NCBI GenBank assembly: GCA_019096065.1
Contig: JAGUCH010000003.1
Span: forward strand, 11,036,001 to 11,100,000
Length of the DNA stretch: 64,000 bases
DNA from: Paracyclopina nana
Lineage: Eukaryota > Arthropoda > Copepoda > Cyclopoida > Cyclopettidae
Direction: 5' to 3'
How positions within the stretch are numbered: the stretch's first letter is position 1; every line of letters begins with the position of its first letter. Both the position numbers and the translations under genes were made by a program. Under the pieces are notes generated by a model. The model was not told the DNA's origin, did not search any database, and was given only the letters and a program-made list of their open reading frames with translations. This document shows positions 46,717 through 58,100 of this stretch, one piece after another.

Positions 46717-48162
46717 ATGGCCGACAAGGACGAGCTGGTGCAGAGGGCCAAGTTGGCCGAGCAGGCCGAGCGCTACGACGACATGGCGCAGAGCATGAAG
46801 TCGGTGACCGAGACGGGCATCGAGCTGTCCAACGAGGAGAGGAACCTCTTGAGCGTCGCCTACAAGAACGTGGTTGGCGCGAGGCGCTCATCCTGGAGGG
46901 TCATCTCCTCCATCGAGCAAAAGACCGAAGGCACTGAGCGCAAGCAACAGATGGCCAAAGAGTACCGCGAAAAGGTCGAGGGCGAGCTCCGCGACATCTG
47001 CCAAGACGTGCTGGTAAGCCTGAACTAATCCGCTAGAAATTGCGTATTTCCCGCCATTCGGCCTTCAAAAACGCCAGAAAACGTAAATAGGGAAAAAGTC
47101 CACTTCTGGTAATTCTGGCGTTTTCCTTCCTCTCTTCGGTGGCGCCATCTATAGTGAAAAATTATTTTCTTTGTTTAGGGCCTGTTGGACCAGTACCTCA
47201 TCCCCAAGGCGAGCAACGCAGAGAGCAAAGTGTTTTACCTCAAAATGAAGGGCGATTACTACCGGTACCTTGCCGAGGTCGCCACTGGGGACGCAAGAAC
47301 TTGTAAGTACAAAAAAGTAGTAACCTAAGAGTGGTGACTAACGAGATTTTGCGAATTGGCTTGCCGTGCTCATTAACACACCTCGATGATCTCTTGTAGC
47401 TGTTGTGGACGATTCCCAAAAGGCTTATCAGGACGCTTACGACATCAGCAAGTCAAAGATGCAGCCCACTCACCCCATCAGGTTGGGATTGGCGCTCAAC
47501 TTCTCAGTCTTCTACTACGAAATCCTCAACTCGCCAGAGAAAGCCTGCCAATTGGCTAAAACGGTTTGTCACTCTTAAAGCTCCTTCTTCTTCTACTACC
47601 TTCGGCCTTTCTCTACATGCGTATATACACGTGTCCTTCTTTTTTCGTTGCAATCAACAACAGCCACGGTGGAGAGCTCCCAGAAGGCATACCAGGAGGC
47701 ATTTGATATAGCAAAGTCTAAAATGCCCACCACCCACCCAATTAGGCTGGGTCTGGCGCTCAACTTTTCCGTCTTCTATTACGAAATCCTTAACTCGCCT
47801 GATCGGGCTTGCCACTTGGCAAAGCAGGTAGAACTCGAGAGAGAAATAAGAAAGCGAGGCCTTCAACTGACTAATCCGGAGTTCTCGATTGATGATGCTA
47901 ACCCCGATTACGTAATCGGACCACGTGTTGCGCTACTGTTGTTGCTTGCAGTGAAACTTCTTGTGTCATTATGTGATAGCTTTTGATTTTGGTTTTTACC
48001 TAGGCATTCGATGACGCCATTGCCGAGCTGGACACGTTGAATGAGGACAGCTACAAGGATTCTACGCTGATCATGCAATTGTTGCGTGACAACTTGACCC
48101 TCTGGACCTCTGATGCCGCCGGGGAGAACGAGGATGGTGGCGAAGCCGGTGGTGATAACTAA
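46717..48162 (+). CDS. 14-3-3zeta: 14-3-3 zeta with two mutually exclusive exons
   Basis: Phosphoserine/threonine-binding dimeric adaptor (Drosophila leonardo). Exons 46717-47013, 47179-47302, then either 47400-47563 (A) or 47664-47827 (B), then 48004-48162; 247 residues with either. A and B are both 164 nt, same phase, and encode alternative versions of the same helix pair ([20 protein letters not shown] versus [20 protein letters not shown]), both including the signature [14 protein letters not shown]. Other hallmarks are [29 protein letters not shown] and DNLTLWTSD. Intron 47014-47178 carries a copy of the short interspersed element. Possible poly(A) signals are at 48980-48985 and 49191-49196; short CTA and AAC runs follow the stop. 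Confidence 0.97.
47029..47155 (+). repeat. Short interspersed element, TGGCGCCA family, copy 4
   Basis: Near-complete copy filling most of the first 14-3-3 coding intron: CTAATCCGCTAGA, CATTCGGCCTTCAAAAACGCC, GGGAAAAAGTCCACTTCTGG and terminal CGGTGGCGCCATCTA. Confidence 0.65.
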
Positions 48163-49206
48163 AATCCGCTCGATTTGATGAGGAAAATACTACTACTACT
48201 ACTACTATATAATGATGAATAACAACAACAACAACAACCACGTTTTAGCAGAGGGGAATAATATGAGCCATCCAATGATTAATTTGAGTTGTTTTCTTTA
48301 CTTTTGGGCTGCAGTTTTTCTTCCTTTCCTTTTTGGTTCGTTCAGTTCTCTCTTGATTGATTGGGCTACTTTGTCCATGCATAACGACAATGATTCCTCT
48401 ATCAACGATGTTTCTTCGCAGAGAAATGTCAAGTGTTCGTATATTTCAGCTGGAATAACCGATTGTGGCATAATGGATCTTTTTTAGCCTCTATATCGTT
48501 CACTTACAACCTCTGAAACATGTGTACTATTATGATGATGATTATATCTTGATATGAAAGGGTGTCTTATGATGTGAATGGAAAAACTGTTGCTCCCCCT
48601 CAACTCCAATCTTCTCAAAAACACAACAGCTTCAGCAAATTTTGGCCCCACTTTCTTCTGCTTCTTCTCCCCTCCACGCAAATAAGGAAAAGGTTGAACT
48701 TTTGGCTGAACAGAATGCGAGCAGAACTATAATTATAATAATGATAATAGTTGGTGTTTTCCTCCATCATTGCTTAATTTCTGCGCACATTTTTACCACA
48801 CACTACAACAATTCATTGGATATGAAGTACACAGCCACACACACACAAAAAAAGTTGCTATTCAAGTGTTTTTTGATGGCCGGAATAATTCCACCTTCTG
48901 AAACAAAGGCAAAAACTTGTTTAATTATTATTCTTAACTATCATTATTCATTGTGTTGAAAGTACGTACCGATTTTAAAAATAAAAGAATGGCGATACTT
49001 GTCAGACCAGCCTCAAAAAGCAACACTACCTAATTATGATTTTTTGGATTTTCTCGGTGTATTTTTCGTTTGGAATTCACATTTATGGTATATACACATA
49101 TATCCTGTACTATATTTGGTGATTATTAACTGTGTGTACTAGATCGTCTTATTGTCTATGTACTACCATATATATTGTGAGGCAAACTCCAATAAACGAA
49201 CGTTTT
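48163..49206. other. 14-3-3 3' UTR and intergenic sequence
   Basis: No gene seen on either strand. Contains (CTA)n near 48187-48206 and (AAC)n near 48221-48239, plus two AATAAA hexamers. The second (49191) lies 11 bp from the stop codon of the convergent N-rich gene. Confidence 0.5.
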
Positions 49207-49838
49207 TCAATTAAGACTACTCGTGAATAATGGACACTCGGCCAGACCATCATCACAAAATCCGTCAACTCTGCAAGAAATATATCGATTACTCCCATAT
49301 CACGAAACCAGCTCAACTGGTTCTCCTTGAAGCTCCAGATTGGCATCCTCAATAATAAATAAACTTACTTCCCCAGCATTTGGCATGCAAAGTGAGGCCA
49401 ACATTGTGGAAACGCCGACGAGACCAAATACGTCCACGAATGCATCACCTCACTCATCCTCCCACTTCTTCCTTTGGAACTTCTGATGAGCTCAAATAAC
49501 TGCCAACTCCAGGGTGAGAGTGATTGGCTCCTTAGAGCCAAGATGATCCAATCCTCCTCATCATCTCTTTTTCGTCTCATGTTCACATTGTTAGAGTTGA
49601 ACAAGTTGTTGTTGTTGTTGTCGCGGTTGTTGTTGTTGCGATTGTTGTTGTTGTTGCTCAAGTTGTTGGAGATGTTCATCACTGTGTTGACGCTGATCAA
49701 AATGAAGGCCAAAAATGCGAATGGAGAGAAGCCGTTGCTGGCCTTCACTGGAGGCGGGCAACTGCTGGCACGAGGTGAACGATGAAAAATGGCATCTTGA
49801 CCAGGAATCACTGACATCACCTCCATTTTCTTCACCAT
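49207..49838 (-). CDS. N-rich secreted or membrane protein, insect-type, possibly 5' incomplete
   Basis: Exons (minus) 49838-49369 and 49270-49207 give 177 residues ending CDDGLAECPLFTSSLN. The segment ASNGFSPFAFLAFILISVN is hydrophobic and followed by NTVMNISNN and a run of Asn codons broken by Arg/Asp. I recall similar ASNGFSPFAFLAFILISVN plus poly-Asn proteins as uncharacterised and widespread in insects. The second half has several Cys and Trp. Homologues as I remember them start with a signal peptide that is not visible here. The frame is open upstream to a possible acceptor at 49864-49865, so a first exon may be missing. Confidence 0.6.
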
Positions 49839-50066
49839 ATGGGAAGAATGTACCGCTATTAAGCTGCGAACCCGTTAGAAGGCGTTAGATATAATAAAAA
49901 ATATTGAGGAAACAATTTCCAATTCATTTTTCCCTTCATCATGCTTATCATTTATTATACATTGTTTTTTCTATCCAAATGGGTTAATATGATACAGGTT
50001 GCGTGAGTTAAAGCCGACAATGTTCCGCAGAAGAACAGTATTTTATGATGGGAAAATTTCATTTTC

Positions 50067-51474
50067 CTAATTTGCCTCAAGCTCTCTGCGTGTAAAAAAC
50101 TCTTCCTCGTACAACTTTGAGTACCAGCCTGGAACAAATTTGTCCATATCATAGGAGTAATCAGCCAAGATTTCCTCATCTTTATCGATATTTGTAATGG
50201 CAATCAAACACCTCGTTTCCCCAAACCTTTCATTATTGAAGTCGTCAGCATAATTTTTAAAGCTGCAATTGATAATTGCATTTTTTACCTGGGGTGCTTC
50301 ATATAAGCAAATTTTGCATTATTGTCAAAGCTGTGGTTGGCTTTGTGCCCCAGAGTGGCTCTGTATTTTTTGAGATCATCATACGGGGGTGGAACATCAA
50401 TGGAATATGTTTTGTTGAAGGATATGTAATTTTTGTGCTGGTTCTCCATTTCAGCCAGGGTAGGAGCGTTTGACCATCCATTCGAGTTGCTGAGCATTCC
50501 AGCATAGGTGGCTATCAAGGAGCCCATCATGATTTTCCTCTTGGCGAAAAGTCCCTCCCCAGCTGAAGTGGATACGCTAGATTTTGCAACATATGTGTTG
50601 ACATCATCAATTGGATCCATCTCCTCCTTTGACAACTTTTCCAAATTCTCAGCCATTCCCACAAAAGTGAAGAAGCGTTGCTTTTCAGCCAACTTTTCCA
50701 ACTTTAGCTCCATAATTCCATCTTTGCACCTATGAAGTTAATGGTAAATGCCTTGTCTACTAATTTATCTTGCCATGTTAATTTCTAAAATACTAATCCG
50801 CTAGATGGAGCAATAATGACTTTTTTCGGAAGTTTTGGGTGTAACCTTGGACAATATCCCCATTTACCAGTCAAAAATGCCAAAAAGCACAAGTATGGGA
50901 AAAATCCACATCTGGAATTTGGTTCCCGCTCTACGGTGGCGCCATCCAAATAGGTGGTGGCCAAACGCAAAATCTCTTAATCTGACAATATATACCTATA
51001 TGCTGTGATTTTAGCAGTCGTCCCGTTGATGAGAGTTCTTCGTTTAAACTGGCCAAGAATGGCAGTTTCAAAGTCGTCGTAAATGTAGGCTATTTTGGAG
51101 CCAGTCATGATTTCCCCTTTGGCCTGGATATGCCCGTACAGCCAGCCATCAATGTTGCGATGCCCAAAGGCTTTCCACACGATGCTTCCATTGGGGTTGT
51201 GAGGATTTTGGATCAAGGTGTCCACCTTCAGGTTGCTCCCCATGCCTGGTGATGCCATGATGAAGTGAGTGCCCAAATTCCTCTTGATTGATGGATCCTC
51301 TCCGTCGAAAGTTGGTACCACTGAGCTCATCCAAGATCTGATGGCTGCAGGTCCTGATCCAGTTTTCCATTTGGTATCTTTATTGCACGAGCTGAATGGC
51401 CAGAAGCTTTGGCCTTTCGCCAAGCTCAAAAACACGAGCAATAACAATGTACTCCAGCCCGTCTGTACAACCAT
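50067..51474 (-). CDS. SETD7-like SET-domain protein with signal peptide
   Basis: Exons (minus) 51474-50996, 50729-50289 and 50262-50067, 371 residues. It aligns by eye with SETD7 (SET7/9) lysine methyltransferase. MORN-like region about 97-145 (GEIMTGSKIAYIYDD matches human GEMTGEKIAYVYPD); SET domain about 205-350 with the SAM loop SAGEGLFAKR (215-224), GHKANHSF (287-294), and Tyr at 235, 302, 342 and 344 in the places of the SETD7 active-site tyrosines. Unlike SETD7 it starts MVVQTGWSTLLLLVFLSLAKG, a clear signal-peptide pattern with likely cleavage before QSFWPF. If used, the protein enters the secretory pathway. An open frame continues upstream of this ATG, so a longer form without an N-terminal signal cannot be excluded. 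TTTATT at 49951-49956 gives an AATAAA on this strand. Confidence 0.85.
50793..50950 (+). repeat. Short interspersed element, TGGCGCCA family, copy 5
   Basis: In the SETD7-like intron 50730-50995. Starts CTAATCCGCTAGATGGAGC, then GTCAAAAATGCCAAAAAGC, AAAATCCACATCTGG and terminal CGGTGGCGCCATCC. With copy 4 it best shows the full-length form. Confidence 0.65.
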
Positions 51475-52155
51475 TTTCACATGACTGGAGCCACAGGCCA
51501 AAAGGCATAAAATATTCAACATCTCTCGATCCTTATTTTCGTCCACCATTTGACCATTGCATTGCCATGAGTTGTCACTAAGCAAAAGTAATCAATTTCA
51601 GGTATTTTTTGTGCAGGGCTATAAATAGTGCTCCGCCGGCTAAATAATGTGCATAATCATAATTGGCTTCCAGGTTTTCCTCGGAAAGTTCAAGTGCATT
51701 CCAAATAATAATAATGCGACAGATGGTCGGACTATGTTGCTGGGGAGCCGAATTTTACTATACATATAGCGAGGCCTCGGGGCCGCATTGCACAATGCGT
51801 GAACGACCTTAACAACTTTGCTAGCACTTTGGCCAAAAGAGTTGAGCCGTTGTGTATATATCTGATACATTAGCATCGCGTTCTGCTTAGAAAACGAGGA
51901 GAAATCTCGGTTTACGACCTGTTCCACAGAGTGGACCATATCCTGACATATCACACCCAAAAAGCATATATTTTGTGATATATGCTTTTTCCTATATGTA
52001 ATGAAAAAAAATATCCCAAAAATGTTCCTAGAAAGTTGCCCAATTTTCGAGCCTTAAGATATGATGGTTCACATTGTTGGGCCATATGTAATTATTGACT
52101 TCATCCACGCGGTCATGTTCGCATGCCCAGTTATATATACGATATCACATATGGC
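51475..52155. other. Upstream of SETD7-like gene, no other gene seen
   Basis: Open frames here are short. The region ends at the target-site copy of the next transposon. Presumed promoter of the SETD7-like gene. Confidence 0.4.
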
Positions 52156-52928
52156 GGGATATACTAAAATACGCGACATACGCGAAACACGCAACATACG
52201 CGACATGCGCGACAAACTACTAAAATACGCGACACACGCGACTACTAAAATACGCGACACACGCGACACCTAAAATACGCGACATACCCGGCTGCAAAAA
52301 AAACGCCCCTTCTTTGGACACATTTTCAAACAAGTTTTTTCCCGGCAATTTTGAGTCAACCTTTCTTATCACTTTTATGATTTTTAACCATTTGTGACGA
52401 ATAATCCAAGAGTAATTAGGTAAATTTTCAGTAAAACATTGAAAATGATAAAAATGAAGATCTTCCAGATGAAATTGCCTTTTTTAGTAACTATAGCTCC
52501 CAGAACTGGAAGGCAATCTTGTGAAGAAAGCTTGAGTTTGGGTTCCAATTACTGATTCGGAATGGTCTAAGTATTTTCCTGTTACAGAACAAAAATATTT
52601 TAAAAAAATGTATTTTTGATATTTGCCTAAACGAATAATTTGGCTTTATCCAGCAAATTAGAGGATTTTTTTATAATTACAATTATAGTAAGATAGGTCA
52701 AGAAGGTCATTTCGAAATTAGAATTTGTCTTTTTTAAAGGGCTGACAGGTTTCAAAAGAGATTTAAATGCCGAAAAAAATTCATATTATAACATATAATT
52801 CTCTGAAATATTGATTGTCGCGTATTTTAGGTGTCGCGTGTGTCGCGTATTTTAGTAGTTTGTCGCGTATGTCGCGTGTGTCGCGTATGTCGCGTATGTC
52901 GCGTATGTCGCGTATTTTAGTATATCCC
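52156..52928. mobile_element. Non-autonomous DNA transposon with minisatellite-bearing inverted ends
   Basis: A 773-bp element with long terminal inverted repeats that start GGGATATACTAAAATACG and run through tandem copies of a 9-bp unit TACGCGACA (left about 52156-52290, right about 52815-52928). Exact 8-bp duplications CATATGGC flank it at 52148-52155 and 52929-52936. An 8-bp target duplication fits hAT, P or Merlin families, but the GGG ends do not match hAT CAG ends. No transposase. The interior (52432-52560) resembles 23935-24060. Confidence 0.85.
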
Positions 52929-53242
52929 CATATGGCTACATACGATATTTTAAGTTCTTATTTGACATCATGGCAAATTGCCCTTTACAAATCTATCTAT
53001 AATAACATTTTTACATATACTGAAATCCTAATTTATCAATATTATGATGTTTTCAGCATTACCTATGCTTTTAATTTTAATTTTTTATATGGGCCAATTA
53101 TTGTTTGCAGTGCACCCAAATTGATTTTTCCCCGTTTAAGGAGCCAGCCAAATGCCTAATAACATTGCACGTATATACAGTGGCGCGTGAGATCCTAATC
53201 CGATGATGGTGCTATCAAGTCCGAAAAGCGCCGCACTTACAC

Positions 53243-53274
53243 TATATACGCACTTCCAGCGTCAGTAGATCAGT
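53243..53274 (+). promoter_or_regulatory. TATA box and initiator of the small secreted protein gene
   Basis: TATATAC at 53243-53249 and an arthropod-type initiator TCAGT at 53270-53274 (another at 53262), spaced about 29 bp to the A. This would leave a 5' UTR of only about 14 nt before ATG 53286. Confidence 0.45.
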
Positions 53275-53285
53275 GTGCCATCATC

Positions 53286-54513
53286 ATGACGCCAGTGTCA
53301 AGAAGCTTGTTCATTTTCGTCGTGTCAATTGCAGGCGTTCCTCCGGAAATTTCCGCCCTCGAGGAGCTCAGCTTCGATTATAATGCAGATTTTTCACCAG
53401 TGCCAGAATATTACTCGGAAGCCCGTTTCTTTGGAAACGTTTCTGCCGACGGAATTTTCAACAACTCTTTGCTGACTCTGGCAGGAATTTTCGTGGTGGG
53501 AATCATCCTTTTTGGCAAGCTGAAAAAGTTGAAATTATTTCATTGAACTAATCTTGAAACTTTGGCATTTGCAGAATTAGCTTTATATGCTCTTGATGTG
53601 TATTATAACCAGACTTACACCTCGTCTGCGTACAACCGCAAGGATACGTTCAACAACGAGAACTCTGAATTGCCTCTGTTTTACCAGGATTATCCACCTT
53701 ACTACGACCCCTATCAATCAACGCTCAAACGGAGCCTCTCGCAATCCGGATCTGCCCTGCTGAAAAACATATCAAAAATTCCCCAGTGGTTGTCACTGGC
53801 CTACGAAACGTACGTATATAAAGTCTGAAAAAACACACGATTAATCAACTGTAATTAAAGGTCTGGCAAAATTAGCGCAAACAGCCAATCTATTCAGTTT
53901 CACACAGTGTGGTCTCGCATTGGGCTTGAAATTGCTGTAAAATCCGTTTTTCAATTTTTTGAAGGCTGGACACGCTATAAACTGCAAGTTTTTCTGCTTT
54001 ATGTCCACTTCAAAGTGCGATGAGTATTTAGTGAAGCATACGACGAACGTAAAATTAATGTTTTTCCCTTGCGGTTTGCCATATAGTACATGCATGCCAT
54101 ATTTTCAGTGTTATTGCAGTTCATTATATATAGGAAAAAGTTGACTGTTTCAGGTACGAGGCCTCCACGGATCTGCTGACCGACTTGGACTGCCAAAAGA
54201 AGGCCATTTGCGAGGTCTACCAAAATGGCCTCGAACTGGGAGAAATCAGCACGCGAGCTCGGCATAGCCTGGATTACCTGGATGCCCTCAGTGTTTTCTC
54301 ACTCCCAGATGAGTTCATGAACATTGTGGACGAATTCACGGTGAGACAATTGCCCATTAGCTCATATTCACAATGTGAATTCTCACGCCTGAAAAAACTT
54401 CTACTTTGCAGGATGCTCAAACCGTAGGAAAATCCGGAGAGTTCACCTGCCACGATCTCTACTATTGCCCGAAATCTCTGGTGGAGCTCCGCAAAATGTA
54501 CAACCAAATTTGA
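53286..54513 (+). CDS. Small secreted or single-pass membrane protein, unknown
   Basis: Exons 53286-53514, 53575-53809, 54154-54340 and 54412-54513, 250 residues, phases consistent. I do not recognise the family with confidence. Visible: a signal peptide (SRSLFIFVVSIAGV), an acidic/aromatic stretch, a probable membrane segment SLLTLAGIFVVGIILF near 61-76, then a Tyr-rich region (YYDPYQS). The C-terminal part has cysteines as LDCQKKAICEVYQN and FTCHDLYYCPKSL, resembling the paired-Cys C-termini of small insect proteins such as the DM4/12 group. The first intron (53515-53574, 60 bp) has a GC donor; no GT gives an open join. Confidence 0.7.
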
Positions 54514-55114
54514 AAAATTTCCTTCGTAGCTTGAATCAATTTGATTTGCCAATAATCTGAATTGTGTACTGTTAGGGCTAGGTGCAATCCAAAGTTTTCT
54601 ATAGTGAATTTAAGTGTGAAAATAACATAAACGATTCGCATTTGACTTTGAACGCAGAATTCCAGCAGTCCTTGATGTCCGAAGAAAATGAATTACGGTT
54701 TCTTCCGTAGAAGCAGATTTTCGCGTCATCTGGTTGTTTAACGGCACTGAATTTTCCTTTGCTGCATCCGAATTCAAGGCCAGCAATTGTCATCTAAACT
54801 TGGCCCCATAAAAAGCTGTTAAAATATTAGAAGTGTGCGCACAATTCGAAGTAATTGCTTGAAGGCCACTTGAAAAAATCCCATTAATTATTAAAGAGGC
54901 CATTACTGAGAAGTAGGGCTCAAAAGTTCCTGAAAAGCAAAAAAATAGAAAGTGTCCTGTTTTTCACTCTATATTTATTAACGAATGAATCAGTTTCTTC
55001 TTCACAGCTCTGTTAGAATTGTATGCGTATGTATGTACGTATATTGGGGGAAAAGCTATAAAAGTGCTCGTGCGTCTGAATGAATTTTTTGGGAGAGAAA
55101 TGGGAATCATCCTC
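54514..55114. other. Intergenic between convergent genes
   Basis: 601 bp, no coding signal. TTTATT at 54974-54979 would be AATAAA for the receptor gene on the minus strand. Confidence 0.4.
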
Positions 55115-58100
55115 TTAGCTTTTGGTCGCATCTCCGTTACGATTCAGCTCGACTCCATTATTGGCACCAGCCGCGGCGGCCTCCACTCCATTACTTTTCC
55201 TAGGACTCATTTGTATCGACGTGGAAGAGGCCTATAAAACCAATCTTTAAAGATAGTCCGTATATAATTTTATTTCAATATCCATACCTTGAATGCCCTA
55301 TTTCTGAAGGAAGGCTTGACAGCTCCCTTATTGTTGGTTGGGGTATTGCCAGAAATGATGGCTTTGTAGGTTGTCGTCCTTTTGAGGTAGAAGCCGAGCA
55401 CAATCAGCAAGGCCAAGCCGGCCAAGGCCGCAATGACTGCGGCAATCACCATCGAGTTGTAGTAGCTGGCATCCGAAGCATGAAGGTCTGGACCTGGACA
55501 GGGAAAGTGCAGAATATGTGAATTTTCAGCATATGCATGTGTGGTGAAGAGTACCTGCAGAGGCCTCGTCGGGCCCATCGAGAGTTTTCACAGATAACAC
55601 ATTCGACTTTGCAACCTTTCCATTCCGCAAATAAGCCTCGAGCCAAATTTGATAGGATCTGTTTGGCCTCAGAAGGCCAATCCTCGTAGAACTGATGGAG
55701 TCGATGTTGGAGACGATGAATGCCGAATGGTGATCCAGGCCAATGGAGAGGTTCTCCTCCATGTACAGAATTCGATAGAGATTTACATAATGCTGGTAAG
55801 GCAAAGGAACTCCAGACCATGACAGGTCCACCAAATTGGATTCGATGTGATCTGCTCTCAGATTCAGCAGGAAATCGTATGGATCTGCAAGGGCATTCGA
55901 ATGAAGGGCAATTTGATACACTATATTAGTATTATTTCACCTTCTTTGGGTGACAAAGTGCGGAAAGTCACCACTGTGCCCGAAGTGAGCTCAATCCTCG
56001 ACTTGGGCACTGGAATCAAGTAGAGATCCACTTGGTATTCCGTGTTTGGCTTCAAATCTGCCAAGTGGAAGAAATTCGTGTCTCGGTGAATGAATGGGGT
56101 GGTGCCCGGAACTCCGGAAGCCAAGGAGCCATTGACCAACCGGGTGAACCGGATCTGCACTCCGTCAATGAATTGCTTCTCGTCATACGAGAAGAATCGC
56201 CAGGACACGAGTCCCGAGTCTGAGGTCACCTCGTTCACAACCAGTTTGACATCGATGCTACGCAGCTCAATGTCATTGATGACATCATTAATTTGAACGG
56301 GTGGAGTGGTGGCACTGATGATGTCACTCATCACCAGCGTTTCCTTGTCGGACTCTTGAATGTTCATGGCCACTCGTAAAAAGTACTGCTGATTGGGCAG
56401 CAAATCGTTCACCACCACCCTCGTTTCCCCGTTATCGTCCACCTTGAAGGAGCCTTGATCCGGATGGATCACTTTATTGGGCCACTGCTCCGGATCAGGA
56501 TGTCCCCTGAAAAAAAATGCCTTTGTAAAAAAAACTGAGAAGAAATGCAGAGTAAAATTGTTTTACTGAAATCCGGACGTGTAGAAAACTTTGAAGTATC
56601 CAGCTTTGCCATCCAGCACACGTGGCACTCGCACTCTGAGGACAACTGCGGTGGCATTCTCAGGCTCGAGAGTGATTTCGCCTATCTTTATGTTGTCTGG
56701 CAACTTGGGACATCCCCATGTCTCACAGCAGGGCCTGTCGCTGTTGGGAACCTTGACCGCCACGTCTTTGGAACATGACAAGTAACCCGGAGGCTCAGGT
56801 GGAATTTCATAGCAAGCCTCTTGGCACAGCACCTCGCCATTTTCACAGTAGCACCGCTGCTCACAGCCTGTCATGTTGGCAGGAATGTTGTCGTAATTGT
56901 TGAATTTTTGCCCTTCGTAGTGGCAAGCTCCGTCAGATTTGCACTGTGGCACTGGCGGACAACAGAGGGGAGGACTGGCGACAAAGTCCTCGTTCTTCTC
57001 CCACTCGAGGCAAAACGGATTGATGACGTCCAGCCCAAAGCTTGAGGGGCACTTGATTTTGTTGCAGAATGCCTCTCCTGTCTCGGTGCACATGCAAAAC
57101 TTGTCACACCCCTCGTAAAACTCCTCATTGGCCTTATAGAGATTGCCATTGTGCAAGCACCCACCGGCCTCCTTATTCGCAGTTGTAATGATTCTCGGCT
57201 CTTTCCTCTCCTTGTCCACATTCTCCTCCGGATCAAGGATGGGGTCATCACACACTGTGATGTTGCAGCAGGGGTCAGATGCATCTTGCAAGGTGTAGCA
57301 ATTCTGCCCTGGAGCTGGGGCCGTGGGAGGACACCGGGAGAGGCAAATCATGTCTCCAAACCCAATGCATTGGCACTGCTGTTCGCAGCCATCGTAAAAC
57401 CTCTGGCCTTGCTCATAGGTAGCATTTTTGAAGACGCAACCTTCGAAAGGCTCTGGCACCAATTTCAGGTCCTTGGCATCAGCAGACTTGGGATCTGGAC
57501 AGTACATCACTTTGCAGCATTCGTCGTCATCCGGATGTGGTCGCAGCTCGCACTGCTCACTCGGTTTGTCTGGGAGTTCCTTACAGCGCGGCTATAAATC
57601 ACCAATGACATATCAAATGCATAATTATGGAAGATTTTTTTGGCTTTACCTGGCAAATGATTTCCAGCTTTTCGCTGCACGTGCAAGTATATTCGCATCC
57701 ATCGTTCCACTGTTGGCCAACATCGTAGGTCTCATTTTTCACCACACACCCATCTTTGGGGCTGACAGTGACTCGATCAGGGAGTCCACCCACGTGCTCA
57801 TCGCAGCCCTTTTTGCTATCCGGATCTCCGGAGTAGCCCAGCTTGCACACGCAAATCGTCTCGGCTTGGTCCCCACGAAACACCTCGTGCCTGCAGCTGG
57901 CATTGGGGCCGCACTTGATCTCGGAGCAAGGCCCATCCTCCTCATTCTCGTCTCCAGCATTGCCAGCGCACGTGACAATGACGCAGCACTCATCTCCGGG
58001 CATGGGCTGCTCCACGCACAGAGGATCTCCAGCTGTGTCGCCAATCTTATGCAAGGGTGGCTTGCATCTAGCTCCACATGTCACGGTTGCATTCGCCAGG

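Noticed and set aside
52150-52930. Tandem 9-bp repeats taken as a CRISPR-like or satellite array
   Set aside because: The units have no spacers and occur as inverted arms of a transposon with target duplications in a eukaryotic genome.
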